Positions 1 through 5,766 of a stretch of DNA of 10,468 nt are shown in pieces. This DNA is from CAYFJO01 sp964343305 (GTDB lineage: Bacteria; Planctomycetota; Planctomycetia; Pirellulales; Pirellulaceae). Made by a program: the position numbers and the translations under genes. How positions within the stretch are numbered: the stretch's first letter is position 1; each line of letters starts with the position of its first letter. Under the pieces are notes generated by a model. It was not told the DNA's origin. It saw nothing but the letters and a program-made list of their open reading frames with translations, and did no database searches. The DNA lies in the NCBI GenBank assembly GCA_964343305.1, contig CAYFJO010000388.1, positions 1 to 10,468 on the forward strand. The letters are read 5' to 3'.

Positions 1-124
1 TGCCGGCTCGGCGTTAAACGACGTATGCGGACATTACTAACTGGCCGTGGTATAGCTATCAATCATAGGTCCCGCCGGGACGGGCCCGACGGTGGCCTGC
101 AACGGTTTTGTTCTTGGACAGGTG
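1..124. other. Left edge, no gene recognised
   Basis: This is the sequence downstream of the minus-strand gene that ends at 125. The only clear structures are two adjoining short palindromes: gtcccgccgggac at 69-81 (6-bp arms, 1-nt centre) and cgggcccg at 81-88. Read on the minus strand they could end transcription of the sulfite reductase operon, but no T-run follows on that strand, so an intrinsic terminator is not supported. The short open frames across the edge show no family I recognise. Confidence 0.4.
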
Positions 125-694
125 TTAACCGCCAGCGAGCGACGCCAAATCGAACAGCTTCGCGACTTTGACACCCACGCCAAATCGGCTGCGCGGGTCG
201 CTGTGATGTTCGAGGGTAAAATCATCGTGGCCCAGAACACTGGTGAGAGAACTCTCCAACTCCGGCTTACACGCCTGGTAAGTTTCCGAAGTGTTCGGTG
301 CCAGCGCTCGATCGTTGATAAACACGACAAATTCCTGACGGCTGAATTTCAACCCGTCGCCGTCCGCAAACGCGGCTTCCAATCGCTGGCACGCGCTGGC
401 GGCGCTAGTAACCGCCTGTCGAATTCGATCTTCGTTGCTGACATCCAACGCAGCCTTGCGATTGTACAACAGTCCGTCTCGACCGCCTGCGTTGTCCATC
501 GCATAATCCGCTTCGTGACCGACCATCACAACGCCCGGTCCGTCCGGCACGTGCCGATAGTCCGCGACGTCGATCATCATTTCGTTCATGGATTGCTCGG
601 CGACCCAACCATGAAACACCTCAATGAACCGCGCCGGATCGACGGTCATTTCGCCGTCGACAAAGATCTTTACGTTGACGTGTTGTAATTCCAT
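125..694 (-). CDS. Conserved hypothetical protein next to sulfite reductase
   Basis: This gene encodes a 189-residue soluble protein of unknown function. It has no signal peptide, membrane segment or metal-binding cysteine pattern; its only cysteines are two isolated ones in the second half. The sequence is rich in Asp, Glu, Ala, Val and His and looks like a compact cytoplasmic domain. Conserved-looking stretches include VADYRHVPDGPGVVMVGHEADY (split here as VADYRHVP and VGHEADY), YNRKA, EFVVFINDRALAPNT and a C-terminal RFGVGVKVAKLFDLA. I remember similar proteins beside sulfite/nitrite reductase genes in planctomycetes and some proteobacteria, but know of no named function. It starts 39 nt after the reductase stop on the same strand, so the two are probably cotranscribed. 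No Shine-Dalgarno precedes the ATG at 692-694. A role with the reductase, such as assembly, regulation or electron delivery, is inferred from position only. Confidence 0.85.
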   Translation of the reverse strand: MELQHVNVKIFVDGEMTVDPARFIEVFHGWVAEQSMNEMMIDVADYRHVPDGPGVVMVGHEADYAMDNAGGRDGLLYNRKAALDVSNEDRIRQAVTSAASACQRLEAAFADGDGLKFSRQEFVVFINDRALAPNTSETYQACKPELESSLTSVLGHDDFTLEHHSDPRSRFGVGVKVAKLFDLASLAGG

Positions 695-701
695 TTATTT
701 T

Positions 702-728
702 GTCGCTTTTCGCTTCGCGAAAGGCGAC
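702..728 (-). repeat. Intercistronic hairpin
   Basis: An inverted repeat has arms at 702-713 and 717-728 (12 bp, one mismatch that becomes a G-U wobble on one strand) around a 3-nt loop. It fills most of the 39-nt spacer between the sulfite reductase stop and the start of the downstream gene, whose ATG follows 7 nt after the hairpin on the minus strand. No T-run follows on that strand, so it is more likely an mRNA stability or translation-tuning element, or a processing site, than a terminator. Confidence 0.6.
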
Positions 729-733
729 ACTCC

Positions 734-3031
734 TTACTCGACACCTTCCGTGCGAATTTTGTTGTAACAAGTGTGGACTGCTTCGATGAACAGCAGCGTT
801 TCTTCGATTAAATGATGCGCCGATTCGGCGGTGTGCGTTGCACCGGTGTTCTCATGAGCAGCGAACAGATAATTCGCAAACTTGGGACCCGCGAACGGGT
901 CGAAAATCAATTCGGTATCAAAAAATCGTTCGCGGAATTCATCGACCACTTCGTCCGGATCGTCTTCCGTCACGTCATCGTATTTGATTTGCACGATTCC
1001 TTTGGCCGCCTTGATCATCGCCTTGTACGCGTCTTTGCCGGCTTGCTCGGCGTTGCCGTCTTCCAGCAAAACTTGCGCGCCGAACACCATTCGGTCGGCC
1101 GCCGCCAAATCAAATTCGTAGGACGTGACAACTTCGCCGGCACACTCGCCTTTGCCAATATCGCCGAGGCTATATTGCCGCGGATCGGCCCAATCGGAGT
1201 AGAACGTCGGATCCGAGTCGTGTTCGGGCAAGTCCTGCGTCAAATCGTCCAACGCCGTTCGAATCTTCGCTTTGCCGATTCGCTCGACGAATCCTGAAAA
1301 TCGTTCGTCCTTCTCGCGATCGCGAAGATAAAACTCGGTAATCCGCTGCAACGCGTCGGGGATTCGCTTGGACGGAATTGCGACGATTGGCAAACCGTAT
1401 GAGCCGCCGTTTTCTTCCCACTGGCCTCCCAATACGACTTGGAAGTGTGGCACCTTGAATCCCTGGATCGTGCGGCTGACGCCATAAAAACCGATGTCAG
1501 CAACATGATGCTGGCCGCAACTGTTGAAACAGCCGCTGATCTTGATGTGCAGATCTTGAATCGCTTCGTCCAGTTTGTAGCTTGTCGCAACCAACCGATC
1601 GCGCAGTTCGGCAGCCAAGCCTCGCGAGGAAGAGATACCAAGTTTACATGTGTCGGTGCCAGGGCAGGCCACGATGTCGAGGATGTTGCTCGCACCCGGT
1701 TCGCTTAAGCCAACCTTGTCCAGCGCCGCGTAAAATGCCGGCACGTCCGACTTGCTGATCCATCGCACGACAAAGTTTTGCTCGACCGTTGTGCGGACCG
1801 TGCCGTTGGTAAACTCCCGAACGATGTCCGCCAGCGAACGAAGTTGATCGGCCGTCAAATCGCCAAGCGGAAGTGTGACCGTCGCCGTGACGTAGCCTTC
1901 CTGTCGCTGCTCGCGAAGGTTCGTCTTGATCCAGTGGTTGTATCGCACATCGCCATTGGTGGGTGGCAATTCACCAGGCGGCTTAAGCGGCTCTTCATCT
2001 TCCTCGGGAATGTCAACGAATTCGTTCCAGCGTTCGTCTTCCTTCAGTTTGGCACGCTCGGCGAGGACTTCTTCTTTGAACTTCTCGAGACCCCAGTTCT
2101 TGATCAAGAATTTCATCCGGGCCCGGCTACGTATCTTCTTTTCCCCGTGATTGCCAAACACGCGGGCCATCGCTTGAGAGATCGGCAGTACTTCTTCGGC
2201 GGCCACAAACTCATCGAACAATTTCGCCTGATGCGGCACCGCCCCCAGTCCGCCGCCAACGACCATGCGAAATCCGCGAACTTCCTTGCCGTCGACCTCG
2301 TGCGATTCCGCGATCAGCCCAATGTCGTGTATCGCCGCCAAACCGCATGCGTGTTGAGAACAGCCGCTGAAACTGGCTTTAAACTTCCGGCCAAAGTTTT
2401 GTGCGTCGGGATGGCCGAGCATGAAATAGGTGAACGCTCGCGCGTAAGGCGTCACGTCAAACGATTCACCCTGGCAAACGCCCGCAAACGGGCACGCACA
2501 CACGTTTCGAACCGAGTTGCCGCATGCTTCACGTGTCGTGATGCCAACCGCCGCCAGCCGTCGCATGAGTGCCGGCGTATCGTCAATGTGGACAAAGTGC
2601 AATTGAATATCTTGCCGCGTCGTGATGTGTGCGATGCCATCGGAATATTCCTCGGCCAACTCGGCCAACACTTCGAGTTGCTCCGGCGTGCAGCCGCCAA
2701 ACGGGATCTTAATCCGCATCATGCCCGGCGCGTCCCAAGCCGTATCTGGTCCTTTGGTATGTTTCTCTGGATAAGGCAGGACTTGGGACGCCTTGCCATC
2801 GTGCCGCTTGCCATTGTCATATCGTTGGCCATAAACACCGCGCCGCAAACGTGTCTCGGCAAAGATTTTTTCGTCGAGATTGCCCGATCGACGAAGCTCC
2901 ATCTCGGTCTCGAAAGTGTCGATCTCTTCGCCCAAAGGCTGCGGCAGATTGCCATCCAGCCGCTCTTTCCACAAACCGTTGCTCGCCTTCATCGCGAATT
3001 GACTCCGTTGCGTAACTGTCAGAAGTGCCAT
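734..3031 (-). CDS. Siroheme sulfite/nitrite reductase with C-terminal helical extension
   Basis: A 765-residue assimilatory reductase, likely ferredoxin-dependent, catalysing six-electron reduction of sulfite to sulfide (or nitrite to ammonia) in the cytoplasm. Numbered from the ATG at 3029-3031, the pseudo-symmetric halves are about 20-280 and 365-580. The 4Fe-4S/siroheme ligands are in the second half: CX5C at C456/C462 (ACPGTDTCKLG) and CX3C at C501/C505 (SGCFNSCGQHH). The first half also carries CX5C (C180/C186) and CX4C (C224/C229). A Pro/Glu-rich linker near 340-360 joins the halves. Residues about 590-765 form an acidic, helical tail containing GECAGE (about 628-633), possibly HEPN-like; the family is about 500-600 residues without it. 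An upstream TTG (3061) would add 10 residues and an internal ATG (2990-2992) is possible; the 3031 ATG gives a normal-looking N terminus. Linkage to cysteine synthase favours sulfite as the substrate. Confidence 0.92.
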   Translation of the reverse strand: MALLTVTQRSQFAMKASNGLWKERLDGNLPQPLGEEIDTFETEMELRRSGNLDEKIFAETRLRRGVYGQRYDNGKRHDGKASQVLPYPEKHTKGPDTAWDAPGMMRIKIPFGGCTPEQLEVLAELAEEYSDGIAHITTRQDIQLHFVHIDDTPALMRRLAAVGITTREACGNSVRNVCACPFAGVCQGESFDVTPYARAFTYFMLGHPDAQNFGRKFKASFSGCSQHACGLAAIHDIGLIAESHEVDGKEVRGFRMVVGGGLGAVPHQAKLFDEFVAAEEVLPISQAMARVFGNHGEKKIRSRARMKFLIKNWGLEKFKEEVLAERAKLKEDERWNEFVDIPEEDEEPLKPPGELPPTNGDVRYNHWIKTNLREQRQEGYVTATVTLPLGDLTADQLRSLADIVREFTNGTVRTTVEQNFVVRWISKSDVPAFYAALDKVGLSEPGASNILDIVACPGTDTCKLGISSSRGLAAELRDRLVATSYKLDEAIQDLHIKISGCFNSCGQHHVADIGFYGVSRTIQGFKVPHFQVVLGGQWEENGGSYGLPIVAIPSKRIPDALQRITEFYLRDREKDERFSGFVERIGKAKIRTALDDLTQDLPEHDSDPTFYSDWADPRQYSLGDIGKGECAGEVVTSYEFDLAAADRMVFGAQVLLEDGNAEQAGKDAYKAMIKAAKGIVQIKYDDVTEDDPDEVVDEFRERFFDTELIFDPFAGPKFANYLFAAHENTGATHTAESAHHLIEETLLFIEAVHTCYNKIRTEGVE

Positions 3032-3078
3032 CCGTCGACGACAGCCTATCAAAACCCACAAATCTAGGCAATTGCGGC

Positions 3079-3110
3079 AACTTCCGAAGTCTTCTTAGAC
3101 TTCGGAAGTT
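3079..3110. promoter_or_regulatory. Perfect inverted repeat in divergent promoter region
   Basis: Two 14-bp arms (3079-3092 and 3097-3110) are perfect reverse complements around a 4-nt loop, tctt. Each arm contains the near-palindrome cttccgaag. The element lies in the 145-bp spacer between the divergent sulfite reductase and cysteine synthase genes, where a terminator is not expected because both genes are read outward. It could be a shared operator for a dimeric regulator, or a member of an interspersed palindromic repeat family. The sequence alone does not decide between these. Confidence 0.5.
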
Positions 3111-3161
3111 TGGGACTCAGAGGAAGTCAGCAGCGCGATAGAACAAAGTCACACCTTTTGG

Positions 3162-3167
3162 TATATT
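3162..3167 (+). promoter_or_regulatory. Candidate -10 box for the cysteine synthase gene
   Basis: The hexamer tatatt matches the sigma-70 -10 consensus at 5 of 6 positions and lies only 9 nt before the ATG at 3177. If used, transcription would begin about 2-4 nt before the start codon and give an essentially leaderless mRNA, which would fit the lack of a Shine-Dalgarno sequence. No good -35 box is seen at 17 bp spacing, so this is tentative. Confidence 0.25.
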
Positions 3168-3176
3168 TCGCGCATC

Positions 3177-4544
3177 ATGAGCAACGATCATTCAAAACGC
3201 GTTTACGATTCGATTCTGGGGCTGCTTTCCAACGAAGATAACCCGACGCCACTGGTGCGGTTGAACCACGTCACTGGTTTCCAACACACTCAGGTCTACG
3301 CCAAGCTCGAATGGTACAACCCATTCGGTGCGGTGAAGGATCGCATCGCCAACAACCTGATTCAAGACGCAGAAGAGCGCGGCCAGTTGACCGAGGGAAC
3401 TAAACTGGTCGAAGCCACATCAGGCAACACGGGCCTTGGCCTGGCCATGATCGGCAACGCCAAAGGCTACTCGCTGACCACGCCGTTGTCCGACGCGATT
3501 CCATTAGAAAAACGAACGGTTCTGCGATTTTTCGGCACTGACGTCAAGGAACTTGATGATTCGTTGTGCCCCGCTCCTGGCGCTCCCGAAGGTGCCATCG
3601 CCAAGGCCCGCGAAACCGGCGATCAAGACGGCTGGCTGTTGCTGGACCAATACGCGAATGAGGCCAACCCTGGCGGCCACTATCGGACCACCGGCCCGGA
3701 GATCTGGCGACAGACCGACGGAAGAGTTACCCACTTCGTCGCCGGCCTCGGCACCTGCGGCACGATCACCGGCACAGGCCGCTTCCTCAAAGAACAAGGC
3801 AACGTGAAAGTCATCGGCGTCGCCCCCGAAGAAGGCCACGACATCCCCGGAGTCCGCAGCAAACGCCAGTTGCAACAGACCAAACTGTACAAACCGGACG
3901 AATACGACCACGAAACCGAAGTCAGCAACCGCGACGCGTATGGCATGTGCCTGCGGCTGAACCGCGAAGAGAGTATCATCGCCGGTCCAAGTTCCGGCAT
4001 GGCGTTGGTCGGCGCACTGCGATCGATTCCCGACGAGCCAGGCAACGTCGTCGTCGTGATCTTTCCCGACAACATTTTCAAATACGCCTCGTCCGTCCTG
4101 CGTCATTTCCCCGAACTTCGTCCCGCGCAAAAGGACGAGGGGGAATCATCCGCACCGAGCAAGAACGACGAAGTCATGGCCGAGATGATCGAGAACTTAA
4201 AGAACAAGTACGACTCGATCCGCGCCAAAGACTTGAACGAGTCGCTCGCCACCGGCGACAAGCCGACCGTGATCGATGTCCGTCTGCCCGACCACTACAA
4301 CGAGTCGCACGTCCCTGGCGCGATCAACATCCCGCAGGAAGATCTTCGCCAGCGCAAACACGAGTTGCCCGAAGATCGCGACGCGCCGATTGTGATGGTC
4401 TGCAACATCGGCCGTTTTTCAAAGCACACGACGCTGTACCTCAAGTCGATGGGTTACAGAAACGTGCGCAGCATGAAAGGCGGCCTCGACGAATGGATCC
4501 GCAAAGATCTCCCAACGGAATCGTCCGCCGTCGAAACAACGTAG
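3177..4544 (+). CDS. Cysteine synthase-rhodanese fusion
   Basis: A 455-residue two-domain cytoplasmic protein. Residues about 10-315 form a fold-type II PLP enzyme of the cysteine synthase (CysK/CysM) family. K54 in GAVKDR is the expected Schiff-base lysine, TSGNTG (81-86) is the substrate-carboxylate loop, GTCGTITG (192-199) grips the PLP phosphate, and PSSG (271-274) supplies the Ser near the pyridine nitrogen. The HDIPGVRSKRQLQQTKLY stretch (221-238) is characteristic of this CysM-like group. A linker rich in Lys, Glu and Ser (about 316-340) leads to a C-terminal rhodanese domain (345-442) with VIDVR, a catalytic-type C409 in the loop CNIGRFS, and GGLDEW. The acceptor (O-acetylserine or O-phosphoserine) cannot be told from sequence. 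The rhodanese half may move sulfane sulfur to or from the synthase. It is divergent from the sulfite reductase, whose sulfide it probably uses. Confidence 0.92.
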   Translation: MSNDHSKRVYDSILGLLSNEDNPTPLVRLNHVTGFQHTQVYAKLEWYNPFGAVKDRIANNLIQDAEERGQLTEGTKLVEATSGNTGLGLAMIGNAKGYSLTTPLSDAIPLEKRTVLRFFGTDVKELDDSLCPAPGAPEGAIAKARETGDQDGWLLLDQYANEANPGGHYRTTGPEIWRQTDGRVTHFVAGLGTCGTITGTGRFLKEQGNVKVIGVAPEEGHDIPGVRSKRQLQQTKLYKPDEYDHETEVSNRDAYGMCLRLNREESIIAGPSSGMALVGALRSIPDEPGNVVVVIFPDNIFKYASSVLRHFPELRPAQKDEGESSAPSKNDEVMAEMIENLKNKYDSIRAKDLNESLATGDKPTVIDVRLPDHYNESHVPGAINIPQEDLRQRKHELPEDRDAPIVMVCNIGRFSKHTTLYLKSMGYRNVRSMKGGLDEWIRKDLPTESSAVETT

Positions 4545-4549
4545 CCTGC

Positions 4550-4622
4550 CCGTAGGACGGATTGCCAATCCGTCCGCAAACGATCTCCCGCGCGATGGAC
4601 GGTTTGGCAATCCGTCCTACGG
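4550..4622. repeat. Paired palindromic repeat, REPIN-like
   Basis: The 26-bp arms at 4550-4575 and 4597-4622 are reverse complements with one mismatch, separated by 21 nt. Each arm holds its own palindrome: ggacggattg-c-caatccgtcc at 4555-4575 is perfect, and the copy at 4597-4617 has one mismatch. Two inverted palindromic units around a short spacer is the layout of REP doublets (REPINs/BIMEs). I associate the ggacggattggcaatccgtcc motif with frequent spacer repeats in planctomycete genomes, from memory only. The element fills almost the whole spacer between the cysteine synthase stop and folD, and could also act as a transcript-stabilising or attenuating hairpin. Confidence 0.75.
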
Positions 4623-4630
4623 AAAGACTC

Positions 4631-5518
4631 ATGCCCGCAACCATCCTCAACGGCAAATCGATTGCCAAACAAATCAAAACTGAAATCGCCGCCGAAGTTG
4701 CCGACTTCAAGCGATCCACTGGCAACACCCCAACATTGGCTGCCGTACTTGTCGGCGAAGATCCGGCCAGCCAAGTTTACGTCCGCAGCAAAGCCAAGGA
4801 CTGTGAACGAGTCGGCATCGAAAGCCAAGTCCATCGCCTGCCCGAGGACACTTCGCAAGACGACTTGCTCAGCCTGCTCGATCAACTAAACAACGACACG
4901 AACGTCAACGGCATCCTTGTCCAACTCCCGCTGCCCGACACGATCGACGAAAAAACAATCCTCGACGCCGTCGATCCACTAAAAGACGTCGATGCCTTTC
5001 ATCCGGAAAACGTCGGACTGATCTCACAAGAACGCCCTCGCTTTCTTCCCTGCACACCACACGGCATCATGCAGATCCTGCACCGCAGCGGCATCGCGGC
5101 ATCCGGCAAAGAAGTCGTCGTCATCGGCCGCAGCGAAATTGTCGGCAAACCTATCGCCATGATGTTGTCCCAGCGCAATTCCCCTTTAGGCCACGAAGCC
5201 GTCAACGCCACGGTGACCATCTGTCACAGCCGCACGCCGGACCTTGCCGCTGTCACCCGTCGAGCCGACATCCTCATCGCCGCCATCGGCCGAGCCAAGT
5301 TCATCACCAATGAAATGGTCAAACCCGGAGCCACCATCATCGACGTTGGCATCAACCGCACCGACGACGGACTCGTCGGCGATGTTGATTTTGAAGATGT
5401 CAAAGAAGTCGCCGGTCACATCACACCTGTCCCCGGCGGAGTCGGCCCGTTGACGCGAGCGATGTTGCTTCACAACACCTTGGCCGCGACAATATCTCAA
5501 GTCGATTGTCAAAGCTAA
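4631..5518 (+). CDS. folD: Bifunctional methylenetetrahydrofolate dehydrogenase/cyclohydrolase FolD
   Basis: A 295-residue cytoplasmic enzyme that interconverts 5,10-methylene-THF, 5,10-methenyl-THF and 10-formyl-THF, linking serine/glycine-derived one-carbon units to purine and formyl-methionine synthesis. All main signatures are present: YVRSK (50-54) with catalytic K54, VQLPLP (97-102), KDVDAFHP (118-125) with the folate-binding D121, PCTPHGIM (140-147), the NAD(P)-binding loop GRSEIVGKP (166-174), and PVPGGVGPLT (266-275). Length is normal for the family. Two small deviations are Ala at 122, where Gly is usual (DVDGF), and a short insertion, NSPLGHEAV (183-191), before TVTICHSRT. The ATG at 4631 gives the canonical N terminus PATILNGKSIA; an earlier in-frame ATG at 4562 lies inside the palindromic repeat and is rejected. 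No clear Shine-Dalgarno is seen. Cotranscription with the cysteine synthase is possible across the 86-bp spacer. Confidence 0.96.
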   Translation: MPATILNGKSIAKQIKTEIAAEVADFKRSTGNTPTLAAVLVGEDPASQVYVRSKAKDCERVGIESQVHRLPEDTSQDDLLSLLDQLNNDTNVNGILVQLPLPDTIDEKTILDAVDPLKDVDAFHPENVGLISQERPRFLPCTPHGIMQILHRSGIAASGKEVVVIGRSEIVGKPIAMMLSQRNSPLGHEAVNATVTICHSRTPDLAAVTRRADILIAAIGRAKFITNEMVKPGATIIDVGINRTDDGLVGDVDFEDVKEVAGHITPVPGGVGPLTRAMLLHNTLAATISQVDCQS

Positions 5519-5664
5519 AAAATGGGTTGATAAGGGTAACGACAAGGCATCCAGACGTGGATATTGCGTACGTGCTGGCATTGAATGCTTTTCGTGGAAA
5601 CTTGGTTCTTCTTGCACCGGCGAATTTACTTACCTTTGTCGACGAAAACGGGTATCCTGTTGGC

Positions 5665-5736
5665 ATGTCAATCACTACTTACATCAAAGAAAACCTCGGC
5701 GCCCGCTTGAGGGCAGGTCGCGACTTGCCCGAGCCC
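5665..5736 (+). pseudogene. Possible remnant of a GntR-type regulator N terminus
   Basis: From the ATG at 5665 the frame reads MSITTYIKENLGARLRAGRD followed by LPEP. This resembles the opening helix of planctomycete GntR-family regulators, which in my memory continues with a winged-helix segment such as LTL...HYxVSxTPVR. Here the resemblance stops at 5736, a few bases before the purine tract that begins at 5744, and the frame runs on into the downstream DUF1549 gene. It may therefore be a gene truncated by a rearrangement. Alternatively the resemblance is chance, since part of it (5711-5730) is a near-perfect palindrome. The surrounding 5519-5766 stretch holds no other gene that I can see. 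Confidence 0.35.
5711..5730. repeat. Near-perfect 20-bp palindrome
   Basis: The arms gggcaggtcg and cgacttgccc abut with a single mismatch. The longer segment 5709-5738 also offers an alternative pairing of gagggc with gccctc. It may be an operator, a leader hairpin for the DUF1549 gene that starts 37 nt later, or another interspersed palindromic repeat. It coincides with part of the possible regulator remnant, which weakens that reading. Confidence 0.4.
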
Positions 5737-5743
5737 TCGCAAC

Positions 5744-5761
5744 GGAGATGGGGAGAGAGGG
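5744..5761 (+). repeat. Purine tract, copy 1, doubling as ribosome binding site
   Basis: The sequence ggagatggggagagaggg lies 5 nt before the ATG at 5767, and its gagaggg end is the only plausible Shine-Dalgarno for the DUF1549 gene. Its first 16 bases recur identically at 8544-8559, and 14 of them recur inverted in the pyrimidine tract near 8969-8984. A shared tract in front of two genes and behind one of them points to a repeat, not an ordinary ribosome binding site. Confidence 0.6.
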
Positions 5762-5766
5762 AAATC

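Noticed and set aside
92..688. A 198-codon plus-strand open frame opposite the 189-residue protein
   Set aside because: The minus-strand product has conserved-looking blocks and operon context; the plus-strand translation has neither.
702..728. A rho-independent terminator of the sulfite reductase
   Set aside because: No T-run follows the stem on the minus strand, and the downstream gene starts 7 nt later.
3032..3061. A TTG start giving ten more residues on the sulfite reductase
   Set aside because: The extra residues (MWVLIGCRRR) do not look like the family, there is no ribosome binding site, and an ATG follows at 3029-3031.
1778..3067. A 429-codon plus-strand open frame antisense to the sulfite reductase
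   Set aside because: It is Arg/His/Phe-rich with no family resemblance, and is the mirror of a clearly conserved enzyme. Long antisense frames are expected with this codon usage.
4562..4630. An N-terminal extension of FolD by 23 residues
   Set aside because: It is translated entirely from the palindromic repeat doublet; the family N terminus begins at ATG 4631.
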